Assembly (NCBI RefSeq): GCF_002382885.1
Contig: NZ_NWVL01000006.1
Location: forward strand, 1 to 64,000
Length of the DNA stretch: 64,000 nt
Source of the DNA: Streptomyces sp. WZ.A104
GTDB lineage: Bacteria > Actinomycetota > Actinomycetes > Streptomycetales > Streptomycetaceae
Reading direction: 5' to 3'
Every line of letters begins with the position of its first letter. The stretch's first letter is position 1. The position numbers and the translations under genes are program-made. Below the pieces are notes generated by a model. That model had not been told where the DNA came from. It made no database searches and worked only from the letters and a program-made list of their open reading frames with translations. Shown here piece after piece: positions 51,282-59,948 of this stretch.

Positions 51282-52094
51282 GTGACCTCCTCCACCCCCT
51301 CGTACACGCCCGACGAACTGTTCGCGTCCACCGCGCCGTACTACGCCGCCTTCCGGCCCCGCTACGCGCCCGAGTTCTACACCCTGCTCGCCGACCGCTT
51401 CGGCCTCGACGGCACCCAGCGCGTCCTCGACCTCGGCGCCGGCCCCGGCATCATCGCCCTCGACCTCGCACCGCTCGTCGGCGAGGTCATCGCCGTCGAC
51501 CCCGAGAAGGGCATGCTCGAAGAGGGCCGCCGCCTCGCCGCCGAGCAGGGCGTCACCAACATCGACTGGCGCGAGGGGGACTCCACCACCCTCCCGGCGA
51601 TGGGCCTCGGGCCCGTCCTGCTGACCGTCATGGGCGCGGCCTACCACTGGATGGACCGCGACAAGGTCGCCCGGGACCTCGACCGGATCATCGAGCCGGG
51701 CGGAGCGATCGTCCTCGCCTCCGGCGGCGCCCCCGGTGACCTCGAGCCCGCCGACTGGCGCCACGTCGTGGACGAGGTCCGCACCCGCTACCTCGGCCCC
51801 GAGCGCCGCGCCGGCTCCGGCACCTACTCCCACCCCAAGGAACGCCACCAGGACGTCCTCGCGCGCTCCCCGTTCTCCCAGGTCGATACCGCGCGCTGGG
51901 ACCACACCCTGACCCGCACCGTGGACGAGGTCATCGGCTGGGTCTTCAGTCTCTCCTACTCCAGCCCCGCCCAGCTCGGCGAGCAGAAGGACGCCTTCGA
52001 GCAGGACCTGCGCGCAGTGCTCCTCGCCTTCAACCCCTCCGGGCGGTTCGACGAGGTGATCCGCACCGAGGCGATCATCGCCACCAGGCCGTAG
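51282..52094 (+). CDS. SAM-dependent methyltransferase
   Basis: The 270-residue protein has the class I methyltransferase motif I (VLDLGAGPGIIALDLAPLVG), acidic loop VIAVDPEKGMLEEGRRLA and motif-like REGDSTTLPAMGLGPVLLTV. Helices follow, and the C-terminal part contains WVFSLSYSSPAQLGEQK. Start is a GTG at 51282, 44 bases after the PhyH stop, with a weak GAGA ribosome site. It is the last gene of the operon and would methylate O, N or C of the product. Confidence 0.88.
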   Translation: MTSSTPSYTPDELFASTAPYYAAFRPRYAPEFYTLLADRFGLDGTQRVLDLGAGPGIIALDLAPLVGEVIAVDPEKGMLEEGRRLAAEQGVTNIDWREGDSTTLPAMGLGPVLLTVMGAAYHWMDRDKVARDLDRIIEPGGAIVLASGGAPGDLEPADWRHVVDEVRTRYLGPERRAGSGTYSHPKERHQDVLARSPFSQVDTARWDHTLTRTVDEVIGWVFSLSYSSPAQLGEQKDAFEQDLRAVLLAFNPSGRFDEVIRTEAIIATRP

Positions 52095-52165
52095 CCTGGC
52101 CGGCGCCGGCTCGGGCAGCCCGCGTGACAGTGTCCAGGATCGGCAACGTGGCGGGGCTGGGCCAC

Positions 52166-53320
52166 TTAGGCGTGCACGGCCCCCGTTCGGAGGGCGAACT
52201 CGCGCAGGCCCGCCATGCGTGCCGGGCCGTAGAGCAGGTTCGATGTCAGTGCCTGCACCGCTGGCCGGCGGACTTCTTGCACTGCCTCCTGCTCGACGCG
52301 GCGCAGGGCGACGAACGCCTGTTGGCCGTTGCCGAGGGCATGCCACATGCGGGCGGTGTCGGTCCAGGCGCGAGCACGCCGTTCGGCGGTCGGCATGAGG
52401 CTGACGTTCAGGTCCCGGACGATCTGTACGCCCTCGTCCGGGGTGCCGAGGGTGGTGTGAACTCCGATGCGGTAGACGGCGACCTGGGTCCTGGTGGCAT
52501 CGACGGTGAAAAGCCCGCGGGAGGCCTGCGGGTGGCGCTCGACGGTCGCGTCGGCCTCGTCGAGCAGAGCGAGCGCCGTCGTACGGTCGCCTCCGGCTGC
52601 GGCGGAGTACGCCGCGGTGAGCAGCAGGCTGGTGCGCACGGCTCCGGTGCGCGCTTCGGCGGGATCGAGCTGGTCGGCTTCGTGGGTGAGGAGGCGGACG
52701 GCGGAGGAGGCGTGGCCGGAGCGACGCATGGTGATGGCGAGCACGCGGGAGGCTTCTCCGATGGGGATTGGCATCCCGCTGGCCCGCGCGGCGGCCAGGG
52801 CGTGATTGGCCGCGGCCCATGCGGTGTCTGAGTGCTGCTTCGCGGCGAGTTCGGCGGCGAGAATGTAGCCGCGGGCGAGGACGGCACTGGCCTGCTGGCG
52901 AGCCCGGCCGGTTGAGGCGTCCCTCGTCGCCTCAACGGCGGAGAGCAGAGTGGGAAGGGCGTTCGCGAGCTCGTTGTAGCGGGCAGCGGTGAACGCCTCG
53001 CGTGCGGCGGCCGTCCCGGAAACCAGTGCCCGTAGTGGCGCGGGCTCGGCGCCCGGGAAGCGGAACAGCATGTCGTCCGGGCTCAAGAGCGAGGAGGGCT
53101 GCCCCACCGCGGTGCCCGTGCCGATGGCGACGGTCGACGCCCCGGCGGTCAGCGCAACCAGTACTGTCCTGCGACGCACCGCGTCCTCCTCGCCCGGCAT
53201 CGGTACGCCCCCCACGGTAGCGATCGTAGGGTCCGCTGGGCAGGGAACCCGCTGACCCACTCGGGCCAGGGCGTCGCGCGTGTTGCGGAAGATCTTCCCT
53301 AAGTCACTGCTCGGGCTCAC
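52166..53320 (-). CDS. regulator-like protein with TPR-type helical C-terminus
   Basis: The protein is about 384 residues from a GTG at 53320, or 344 from the ATG at 53200. A short N-terminal segment (DLGKIFRNTRDALARVGQRV) could be a remnant of a DNA-binding domain. Then comes VRRRTVLVALTAGASTVAIG, a hydrophobic stretch, and a long Ala/Leu/Arg helical region (VLARGYILAAELAAKQHSDT; EADATVERHPQASRGLFTVD) like those of Streptomyces XRE-type regulators. It runs convergently against the biosynthetic operon. A -10-like TATAGT lies at 53513-53518 on the minus strand. It may be a regulator that has lost most of its HTH. Confidence 0.6.
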   Translation of the reverse strand: MSPSSDLGKIFRNTRDALARVGQRVPCPADPTIATVGGVPMPGEEDAVRRRTVLVALTAGASTVAIGTGTAVGQPSSLLSPDDMLFRFPGAEPAPLRALVSGTAAAREAFTAARYNELANALPTLLSAVEATRDASTGRARQQASAVLARGYILAAELAAKQHSDTAWAAANHALAAARASGMPIPIGEASRVLAITMRRSGHASSAVRLLTHEADQLDPAEARTGAVRTSLLLTAAYSAAAGGDRTTALALLDEADATVERHPQASRGLFTVDATRTQVAVYRIGVHTTLGTPDEGVQIVRDLNVSLMPTAERRARAWTDTARMWHALGNGQQAFVALRRVEQEAVQEVRRPAVQALTSNLLYGPARMAGLREFALRTGAVHA

Positions 53321-53583
53321 AGGAGCTGCAGCTGGGCGAGCACTCGCCGGCACCGGAAATGAGTCGGGGCCAGACGACACGGATCCGAGGATCCGTACCG
53401 GCCTCGGAGGACCGGCTTGGGCAAAATCGTCTGGCCCCTCACCACAAACCACCTCGCAGGGTTCCTCAAACTCGAAGAGCGAGGTCACCCACAAGGAGAT
53501 TCGTAGGAGTAACTATAGCCAGCGGCGGAGGGCGGCTGACGCGTTCGGCCGGCGCCGGCCGTCCCCGGCACCGGCCGCTGTGC
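53321..53583. other. 263-bp intergenic region
   Basis: The interval holds the putative promoter of the preceding minus-strand gene (TATAGT at 53513-53518, weak -35) and the end of the RDF-like gene. I see nothing else that I can name. Confidence 0.4.
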
Positions 53584-54735
53584 TCAGGCGGCGGCCTCGC
53601 GCAGGTCGGCGAGGAAGCGGCGGAGCTGGGTGGCCTCTGCCGAGTCGGGAGCGACTCCGCCGTTGCGAGCGGCGAACTGCCTGGCGAGCTGGTCTGCGCT
53701 CCAGCCGCGTTCCCCGGCCTCGCTGACGATCTCGAACCAGATCACCTCCGGGTCGTCGTCCTCGACGATCTCGGCGTCGATCGGCTCCTCTTCGGCGGCG
53801 TTCGCCGCGTTCATGTTCTTCCCTCCGGTCTTCGTGGAGTTCGCCGCCTTGGCCTCGGCGGTGCGCTTCGCCGTGCCGATGGCGACCAGCTCCGCCTTGA
53901 GTTCGTCGGTCATGTCACCAGCGGCTTCCGCTTCCCGGTAGATCTTCAGCGCTGCGTCCGCCGTTGCGGCCCTTCGGGCCTCGGCCGCGTAGTCGCGGGT
54001 GCTCCCTTCGAGCGCGAGGTGGGCGGGCGGGACGGGGCTGAGTTCGGCGCCGGGGATGGTGCCGGTGAGTGCCTGCCGTGCAGTGGCCCTGACCTCCACG
54101 ACGACGACGGGGAACTTCTTGGTCTTGCCCTCGGCGAGGCGCTGACGCTGCTCGATTCGCATGCCGACGGGGATGACGCCGCGACCACCGGTGCCGGAGA
54201 GCACCATGTCGACGACGCCCGGCCACTCGTTGGCGGCGTAGAACCCGTGCGTCTCCGCTCTCCAGACGCCGATCCCCGGCAGGTCGGGAAGGTAGACCTT
54301 GATCCTGCTGGTCGCCCGGCACACTTGCTGGGGGCCGAGCAGGTACCAGTTCTCTCCATGCCGGTCGAGGCAGATGCAGGGCTTCTTGGACAGTTTCTCG
54401 GTGATGCCGTCGCAGCGGCGCGCGCAGCCGCCGCCCGTCCACATCTCGTTGTACTGGGACAGCGGGTCGCCGGGTGGGAAGAGGGCTTCGATGGTGGTCG
54501 CCTCGGTGATGACCCTCCACTGGTCGGGATGGTTGCCCTGCGGGCTCCAGCGTTCGACCTTGCCGCCCCACATCTCGGCGGCGGCATCGACTCGTGAGCG
54601 GTCGTGGCTGGAGACGATCCATGTCTCGGACTTGACGGGTCGGTTCCGGCCCTTGTCGGTGGGCACGCTCCAGCCGGTGCGAAGGCGTCCGAGTTCGGCG
54701 GCCTGCCGTTGGAGGTTCAGAAGTCGTCCGGCCAT
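53584..54735 (-). CDS. RDF-like / 'hydrolase or metal-binding' mobile-element protein
   Basis: The 383-residue protein begins AGRLLNLQRQAAELGRLRTG, has WIVSSHDRSRVDAAAEMWGG and a Cys-rich segment MWTGGGCARRCDG followed by KKPCICLDRHGENWYL. This pattern is that of proteins in actinophages and plasmids annotated as recombination directionality factors or metal-binding proteins. C-terminal helices follow (EARRAATADAALKIYREAEA; ERGWSADQLARQFAARNGG). The start overlaps the stop of the nuclease gene (TGATG). It may control integrase direction or act in DNA metabolism with the nuclease. The assignment rests on remembered similarity. Confidence 0.6.
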   Translation of the reverse strand: MAGRLLNLQRQAAELGRLRTGWSVPTDKGRNRPVKSETWIVSSHDRSRVDAAAEMWGGKVERWSPQGNHPDQWRVITEATTIEALFPPGDPLSQYNEMWTGGGCARRCDGITEKLSKKPCICLDRHGENWYLLGPQQVCRATSRIKVYLPDLPGIGVWRAETHGFYAANEWPGVVDMVLSGTGGRGVIPVGMRIEQRQRLAEGKTKKFPVVVVEVRATARQALTGTIPGAELSPVPPAHLALEGSTRDYAAEARRAATADAALKIYREAEAAGDMTDELKAELVAIGTAKRTAEAKAANSTKTGGKNMNAANAAEEEPIDAEIVEDDDPEVIWFEIVSEAGERGWSADQLARQFAARNGGVAPDSAEATQLRRFLADLREAAA

Positions 54736-55583
54736 CAGGCAGCCCTCCTCAGGGTCGTGGGGTCGAGGTCGGTGGGTGGGGTGAGCGGGATGAACTTGGT
54801 CTTGTCGATGTGCTGGAGGTGCTTGGCCACGGTCAGAGCCGAGCGGAAGGCGGCAAAGGACGCCCGGTTCGCCTGCATCGGGACGAGGTTGACGCGACGG
54901 CGGCGGAGGTTGAGGATCGCGGCTCCGGCGACCTTGGGCATCGGGATGTCCGTGCCGTCCGGCGCCCAGATCACCGGCGCGTACCGGTAGGCCGCCAGCT
55001 GCATGTCGTACTCGGGCCACACGGTGGTGGACGCCTGCGTCTCGCTCGTCTTGATGTCGATGAGCCAGAGCTGCCGTCGGCGCTTCCGCGTCGCCCCGGT
55101 GGGCAGGTGCAGGAGCATGTCCATGGTCCCGGCGTAGCCCAGTTCCCGGTGTGCGACGGTCGCCTCAGCAGCGACCAAGTCCCGGTCAGGGGCGATTCCC
55201 CAGACATCGAGGAACTTCAGAAACTGGTTGAAGTACGGCGTGACTTCGGGGTCTTCCTCGTCCGGCACTGGGGCGCGTAGGAGGTGCGCCTCGGCGCGGT
55301 TGTGGACTCTGGAGCCGCGGTCCGCCGCCGCGTCACGCATGAGGGCCGGCTGCTGTTTGATCTCCTTCAGGATGCCTTCGGGGTCCTTACGGGCCTGGGA
55401 GACGACCCGCGGAAGGTTGCCGAGCACGTAGTTGGCCACGACCTTGGAGGCCCAGGGGATGAGGATCGGCTTACCGACCGAGTGGTCGAGCACGTTCGTC
55501 ACCGAGATGAGGTCCGGGCCGCCTTGGGGGTCTTCGTAGTACCGTCCCTGGTCGGTGGCTCTGGCCTGTTGCGGATTGGTCAT
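54735..55583 (-). CDS. RecB/Cas4-like PD-(D/E)XK exonuclease
   Basis: The 282-residue protein has the RecB-family motifs: HRELGYAGTMDMLLHL (G-x-x-D) and LWLIDIKTSETQASTTVWPE (D-x-K), then YDMQLAAYRYAPVIW (Q-x-x-x-Y). It carries an upstream ISVTNVLDHSVGKPILIPWA that is typical of phage and plasmid exonucleases related to Cas4. It is expected to degrade or process DNA ends. The ATG overlaps the stop of a 27-codon leader frame. It belongs to the transcription unit that starts at the first promoter repeat. Confidence 0.85.
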   Translation of the reverse strand: MTNPQQARATDQGRYYEDPQGGPDLISVTNVLDHSVGKPILIPWASKVVANYVLGNLPRVVSQARKDPEGILKEIKQQPALMRDAAADRGSRVHNRAEAHLLRAPVPDEEDPEVTPYFNQFLKFLDVWGIAPDRDLVAAEATVAHRELGYAGTMDMLLHLPTGATRKRRRQLWLIDIKTSETQASTTVWPEYDMQLAAYRYAPVIWAPDGTDIPMPKVAGAAILNLRRRRVNLVPMQANRASFAAFRSALTVAKHLQHIDKTKFIPLTPPTDLDPTTLRRAA

Positions 55584-55663
55584 GGGGCCGCCCCCGGTGG
55601 CACGGGGGCGGCAGCGGGTCGCGCCGGAGAGGCTCCGGCTTCGACCGTAGTGCGCATGGTCAC
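55580..55663 (-). CDS. possible 27-residue leader peptide upstream of the nuclease gene
   Basis: A short frame from GTG 55663 (AAGGA six bases before) reads VTMRTTVEAGASPARPAAAP and ends with a TGA that overlaps the nuclease ATG (CCATGA). The product is Ala/Pro-rich with no domain. The overlap suggests translational coupling, so it may serve to couple or regulate translation of the nuclease gene rather than to make a functional protein. Confidence 0.45.
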   Translation of the reverse strand: MTMRTTVEAGASPARPAAAPVPPGAAP

Positions 55664-55680
55664 GTGGGGTCCTTGTCACT

Positions 55681-55761
55681 GTGGTCTGTGGCGGCCGATC
55701 CAGGGTTTGCCCTCCCTGTTTCGACATTGACTAGTCTACCCGACTAGGGAAGGGCGGTCAA
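55681..55761 (-). promoter_or_regulatory. promoter with repeated leader, copy A (nuclease/RDF unit)
   Basis: On the minus strand a -35 TTGACC (55756-55761) and a -10 TAGACT (55733-55738) are separated by 17 bp. The transcript would begin in the 53-bp repeat at 55681-55733, which is identical but for one base to copy B (57938-57990) and similar to copy C (62299-62350). Confidence 0.8.
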
Positions 55762-55828
55762 GTCCTCCCCGGCTCCATTCAGCGACATTTGCCCAGGTGA
55801 GGCGGCGCGCGCGGCGGCAGGGGCCAGC

Positions 55829-56392
55829 TCAGGGAACCTTCAGCGCGGCTGCGACGGCCAGGCTGAGCGTTGCCGCTGTGGCGCGGGCGTCACACTCCAG
55901 GCCGGACAGCGCCAAGCGGATGGCGGAGCGCCTGGACGAGGGCGGTGCCGCCGCGGCGGTTCGCCAGGCGGCCGTCACCTGCGCGCGAACCTCTCCATGA
56001 ACGCGTACCTGCTGCTGGGTGTGTTCGATATCGGCGGCCGTCGCCGCCCCCCGGCCGAAGAAGGCGTTCGCCTTGGAGGTGGCCTCCAGCACGGTGACGG
56101 CGTCCACCTGGTTCGGCGCGAGCAGATCCAGATCGGGGATGCCGTCATCGGTCAACTGTTCAGGAAGGCACCGCTCCTGAACTCCGGTGAGGAGGACCGT
56201 GGCCAGGTCGAGTGTCCCGTGGGGATACCGATGCTGGAGGGCGATGACGATCCCGATCGCCTCCCTGTTGATCAGCCCTTCCCGGGTGGCCTTGACGAAG
56301 CCGGTGGCCGCGCGGGCTACGAGGTCCCAGTAGGCAGGGGAGTCGGGAGGCGGAAGGGCGGCGTCGGCGCCGCGCCCGAAGGGGGAGGTCAT
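55829..56392 (-). CDS. hypothetical protein, 187 aa
   Basis: The helical, Ala-rich protein starts TSPFGRGADAALPPPDSPAY, then WDLVARAATGFVKATREGLI. The C-terminal helical region (EVRAQVTAAWRTAAAAPPSS) resembles the tails of many plasmid proteins. No motif I recognise. Its ATG overlaps the stop of the small Cys-rich gene (ATGA), so they are coupled, and both follow the PP-loop gene in the same direction. Confidence 0.6.
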   Translation of the reverse strand: MTSPFGRGADAALPPPDSPAYWDLVARAATGFVKATREGLINREAIGIVIALQHRYPHGTLDLATVLLTGVQERCLPEQLTDDGIPDLDLLAPNQVDAVTVLEATSKANAFFGRGAATAADIEHTQQQVRVHGEVRAQVTAAWRTAAAAPPSSRRSAIRLALSGLECDARATAATLSLAVAAALKVP

Positions 56393-56637
56393 CGGCGGTT
56401 CCCGGTGTCGTTGGTGCGGTGAGTGAGGAGGTGGCGCTTGCGTTCCTCGTTGACGTACAACTTCGACCCAGCGCGGCAGGTGAAGCTGCCGCAGCTGCAC
56501 GTCGCCTCGTGGTACGCCCGCCCTGGGCAGCCAGGCGTGAGGGGCTTTCCGCTGGTCGTGTAGCGGTGGTCGGGTGGGCAGACTGTGTTGTCCGGGTCGG
56601 CATGGTGGGCCCGGAGGTGGGCGGTGTGACGGTGCAT
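56389..56637 (-). CDS. small Cys/His-rich protein, 82 aa
   Basis: The product contains TVCPPDHRYTTSGKPLTPGC, then YHEATCSCGSFTCRAGSK with C-S-C-x3-C spacing, and several His. It ends with a basic helix (NEERKRHLLTHRTND). This looks like a small zinc-binding protein. It is translated ahead of, and overlaps, the 187-residue gene. The partner is unknown. Confidence 0.65.
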   Translation of the reverse strand: MHRHTAHLRAHHADPDNTVCPPDHRYTTSGKPLTPGCPGRAYHEATCSCGSFTCRAGSKLYVNEERKRHLLTHRTNDTGNRR

Positions 56638-56692
56638 CGGGCGGTTTCACTTTCAACAGGGGGGCGGCGGGCTCGCCGGCCGCCCCAGGGAC

Positions 56693-57919
56693 TCAGGCGG
56701 CGGCCGGAACGGGCCGCGCGTGTCGAGCGGCGAGAGAGGTCTCGCCGCCGGTGATCTCGGCGTAGACGTCGTCGAAGTTGTCCCTGGCCTTGGCCGGGGC
56801 GAGAGCGGGTCCGACGGCGAGGAAGTGTTCAGCGGTGGGGTACGACGGGCCGACCGTGCGCAGGTGGGCGCGGGTGATGCCGTGCTCGTCGACGGTGACG
56901 CGGGCGTCGTGCTCGGCGGCGAGGCTGGAGAGTACGGCGGTCATCGCCGCACGCGAGCCGGTCTCCAGCGGCAGGACGCTTCGGTAGGCGTGGCCCTTGA
57001 GCCGGGGGTCGCCGTCGCGGGCGTGGAAGATGCGACGAACCTCGTACACGCTCCAGTCGGCGCGTTCGAGCCGGTCGTGGTGACGTTCGAGCAGGTGGTG
57101 GAGGCCCGCGTCTCGTACTACTTCGTAGGCGGCGTGGCGGCCGAAGAGTCTGGCCTTGGGGTTCATCACGAGGGCGTTGTGCTCGATCAGCAGGGATCGG
57201 AGCGCCGCCTCGGGTTCGGTGCGCCAGTTCTCAACGAGGGCTTCGTGTCCGTTCTTTCCGTTTTGGAAGGGGCAGAAGAAGCAGCACGAGCGACCGAACT
57301 CCCGCCCGAGGTTGGTGCGGAGGTACGCGGAGGCCGTATCACGGCCCCAGTTCCACCTGATGAGCGGGAAGTCCGGGAGCCGGTGCCCCTTGTTGTGGTC
57401 CAGGTCGCGCTCGGCCCGCTTGGTCTCGTCGGCGTTGTAGCCGATGCAGTGCACGAAGGGCGCGTGCCCGACGTTGGCGGCCAGCCAGGAGTCCAGTGCG
57501 AAGTGCTTGATCCAGTCACTGCAGGAACGGCGGGTCGAGCTGACCTGGGGCACCGTGCTGGCGTCCAGCATGCGCTCGCCCAGGGTCACGGGGACGTCGG
57601 TGACGAGCCGGGCGGGGGTGCGTGTGTCGTCGAGGACGACGTAGCCGTCGGCCGCCGTCTGACCGGCTCTCGCGATCTGTACCGTCCGTACGCGGTGCTT
57701 GGCGACGAGGGGGAAGAGGGCCTGCTCCATGGCGTCCTTGGTGTGCTGGTACTCCTCTCCGACGCTGGCGATGAGGATGGTGAGCTGGTCGAGGTCGAAT
57801 CCGCGGGTCTGCGGTTCGAGGAGCCAGCGGGCGACGATGGCGGAGCTGTCGACGCCCATGCCGACGTTGGCGATGACGGGGCAGTCCGCAGGGATGCGGA
57901 AGTCGACGTGCGGAGGCAC
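56693..57919 (-). CDS. PP-loop (PAPS-reductase-like) protein 1
   Basis: The 408-residue protein has an N-terminal PP-loop ATP-binding motif NVGMGVDSSAIVARWL (residues ~18-33). ILIASVGEEYQHTKDAMEQA follows, as in the phosphoadenosine phosphosulfate reductase/DndC superfamily. A Cys block (RRSCSDWIKHF and GRSCCFFCPFQNG) could bind an iron-sulphur or zinc centre. The GTG follows GGGAGAA. Such proteins activate sulphur or nucleobases; in DNA-modification modules they act on phosphorothioate or base changes. Promoter copy B lies just upstream. Confidence 0.82.
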   Translation of the reverse strand: MPPHVDFRIPADCPVIANVGMGVDSSAIVARWLLEPQTRGFDLDQLTILIASVGEEYQHTKDAMEQALFPLVAKHRVRTVQIARAGQTAADGYVVLDDTRTPARLVTDVPVTLGERMLDASTVPQVSSTRRSCSDWIKHFALDSWLAANVGHAPFVHCIGYNADETKRAERDLDHNKGHRLPDFPLIRWNWGRDTASAYLRTNLGREFGRSCCFFCPFQNGKNGHEALVENWRTEPEAALRSLLIEHNALVMNPKARLFGRHAAYEVVRDAGLHHLLERHHDRLERADWSVYEVRRIFHARDGDPRLKGHAYRSVLPLETGSRAAMTAVLSSLAAEHDARVTVDEHGITRAHLRTVGPSYPTAEHFLAVGPALAPAKARDNFDDVYAEITGGETSLAARHARPVPAAA

Positions 57920-57937
57920 GGGTTCTCCCTGGAAGTG

Positions 57938-57998
57938 GTGGTCTGTGGCGGCCGACCCAGGGTTTGCCCTCCCTGTTTCGACATTGACTACTTTACCA
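57938..57998 (-). promoter_or_regulatory. promoter with repeated leader, copy B (PP-loop unit)
   Basis: The minus-strand -10 is TAAAGT (57990-57995); no clear -35 is found 17 bp upstream. The repeat at 57938-57990 matches copy A over 53 bp with one mismatch and ends 18 bases before the GTG of the PP-loop gene. Confidence 0.75.
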
Positions 57999-58023
57999 TA
58001 AGGCGGTGGGCCTACACTCCGGT

Positions 58024-59025
58024 TCAGCAGGCGGCGTGCTCGTCGTGGAGCACAGCGGCCTTCTTCCACCACGCCTCGCGCACGTCGGCGTCCTCTCGGG
58101 CTCGCGCACACTGGCCGCGCTGGTCACCCATGCCGCCGGCCAGCGGCGCGTACAGGTGCGGAACGGACGGAAGCAGCAGCGCGGCGTAGTCCTGACCGCC
58201 AAGGAAGACGACGTCCGCGTCGTCGAGGCCGAGGCGCGCCGCTTGCCAGCCGATCTTCTCCGGCGTGATGGCCCTCTCGTCCCGGAGGGTGACGTCGTAG
58301 GGGCGCAGACGCCGGTCGAGCGGGACGAGACCGTGGAGCGCGGAGGCAATGAAGATCAACTTCTGGTCGGTCAGGGCGTCCGCCGCCCCGCGCAGGGACC
58401 GGTGGTAGTCGCCGATGTAGAGCTCGCCAGCGGGGTAGCCGGGGAGCGGGTGGCCGTACTCGTCGACGCCGGGGTCCGGCAACTTCTTCTCCCCGCAGGC
58501 GATGACGACGACGCGCCGCCGGCGAACGTCGATGTTCCCCCGCTGCCGGGCGTACTCCCGGCCGGCCTCCGTGAGGTAGAGAGGGCGGCCCGTTTCCTCC
58601 CACGTCGCCGGGCCCTGGTCGTACGGCTCGGGCCGGATGGCTGCGTAGCCGATCGCGGCGATCTTCCGCAGGGTGGAGCTGCGGAACCAGGTTTCCCCTG
58701 CCCAGTAGGCCGGGTCGTCGCGGCCGGGGACGTTCTGGTCGGGGCGCCGCGCGGCGGTGAGCACCGCGTCGTGCTGACGAGCGGGCAGCTTCGGCGGGAC
58801 GCTCGGAAGTTCGGGTAGCGGGCTGCGCCCTGGGGTCGCCTGCCGCCAAGCCTCCAGGGCTTCCCATCCGTCCTCGGTCATCCGGTGGGTGCCACCGTCG
58901 CCGTCGTGTGGGACGACGAGACCGTCGGCCTCCAGCTTGGCGAGCGCAGCGGCGTGCCCGGCAACGACACCGTCGTCGTTGGTGTTGAGGATTCTTGCCC
59001 CGGTGGGGCTGAGCCCGTGACTCAT
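58024..59025 (-). CDS. DUF6884 domain protein
   Basis: The 333-residue protein has an N-terminal part with a winged-helix-like pattern (SPTGARILNTNDDGVVAGHA) and a C-terminal domain (residues ~170-320) of DUF6884 type. Its landmarks are RRRVVVIACGEKKLPDPG, GELYIGDYHRSLRGAADAL, KLIFIASALHGLVPLDRRL and RPYDVTL. DUF6884 has no firmly known role and occurs in actinobacterial mobile elements. The ATG overlaps the stop of the Mom-like gene (ATGA). It completes a three-gene unit with the Mom-like and second PP-loop genes. Confidence 0.8.
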   Translation of the reverse strand: MSHGLSPTGARILNTNDDGVVAGHAAALAKLEADGLVVPHDGDGGTHRMTEDGWEALEAWRQATPGRSPLPELPSVPPKLPARQHDAVLTAARRPDQNVPGRDDPAYWAGETWFRSSTLRKIAAIGYAAIRPEPYDQGPATWEETGRPLYLTEAGREYARQRGNIDVRRRRVVVIACGEKKLPDPGVDEYGHPLPGYPAGELYIGDYHRSLRGAADALTDQKLIFIASALHGLVPLDRRLRPYDVTLRDERAITPEKIGWQAARLGLDDADVVFLGGQDYAALLLPSVPHLYAPLAGGMGDQRGQCARAREDADVREAWWKKAAVLHDEHAAC

Positions 59026-59948
59026 CTGATGGTTCCTTCGTTTCGCTTGGTAAACGGTGGGAGAGGCGCCACCCCGTACCGGGGGGCTGGATAGGTGGGG
59101 CCGGCCAGTCGAAGCCGGGTGCGGTGTGGGCCGATGGTTCGGGCGTACTTGTGGCAGCCGCCGTGGCGCAGCGTCGTCGCCCCGACTTCCTCGAGCGCCC
59201 GACAGAGCCAGCGAGCACCGTCCTCATCGGCTCGGCGGGCTGTTGCCCCGAGCGCGACGAGGCGACGCTCGACTGCCGCGTGCCCGGTCTCGTCTTGGCG
59301 GACCTTGGCCGCAGCACGGTCGCTCAGCACAGTGGCGTCAGGCAGTACGACCAGGCGTCGCGCGCGGGTCCGGCCGAGGTAGGCGAAGCCCTGGCCGTGG
59401 CCGTAGACGTGGCCGATGTGCCCCGGCATCACCGGCACGGGGCCGCTCTCCGTGTTCCTGACCCGCGGGACTGGGTCGGCGTGTGCGATCACCCCCCGGA
59501 TTCCCTTGGCGGCCGCGTCCTGGAACGCCTTCGCGCACGCCCACGACTCGCCGTTCGAAGCCACGGAATCCAGGAGGCACATGCGCGATAGCTCAAGCGA
59601 TTCCTTCAGCGGCGTAAGATCCGGGAACACGTTGAGGACGGCGGTGTTCATCGGCACCCCGAGTGCGAGCACCCCGACCAGGCGGCCGCCTTCGGGCTCA
59701 CCGGGCCTGGGGTGCTGGTCGATGCGCTGAAGGCCGTAGGCGAGACGCACGACCGGCCAGCTCGCGCTGTAGTGGTGGGCGACGACGAAGCGTTTCGCCG
59801 GCGCCTCGGGGATCCGGACGACGCGGTGGACCTCCGGATCGAAGCCACCGTCCCGAGTCCGCTTCCACGTCGGCTCCCGGTGGTTCCACCTCTGGCACCA
59901 GGTGTCGGCACCCGGCTGCTGCAGTTCGAGCTGCTGGGCGAGGATCAT
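59022..59948 (-). CDS. Mom-like acyltransferase (DNA adenine modification family)
   Basis: The 308-residue protein resembles the Mom family, which converts adenine in DNA to a methylcarbamoyl form. Landmarks are AKRFVVAHHYSASWPVVRLA (residues ~51-70, with the HHYS block), GGRLVGVLALGVPMNTAVLN, a GNAT-like KESLELSRMCLLDSVASNGE and PGHIGHVYGHGQGFAYLGR. The start overlaps the stop of the PP-loop gene and the end overlaps the DUF6884 start, so three genes are translated as one chain. Alternatively it is another GNAT-type enzyme acting on a nucleobase or small molecule. Confidence 0.75.
   Translation of the reverse strand: MILAQQLELQQPGADTWCQRWNHREPTWKRTRDGGFDPEVHRVVRIPEAPAKRFVVAHHYSASWPVVRLAYGLQRIDQHPRPGEPEGGRLVGVLALGVPMNTAVLNVFPDLTPLKESLELSRMCLLDSVASNGESWACAKAFQDAAAKGIRGVIAHADPVPRVRNTESGPVPVMPGHIGHVYGHGQGFAYLGRTRARRLVVLPDATVLSDRAAAKVRQDETGHAAVERRLVALGATARRADEDGARWLCRALEEVGATTLRHGGCHKYARTIGPHRTRLRLAGPTYPAPRYGVAPLPPFTKRNEGTIR

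Noticed and set aside
53320-53494. Longer N-terminus for the convergent regulator-like gene
   Set aside because: The frame stays open to a TTG at 53494, but there is no ribosome site and the residues before 53320 look non-coding.
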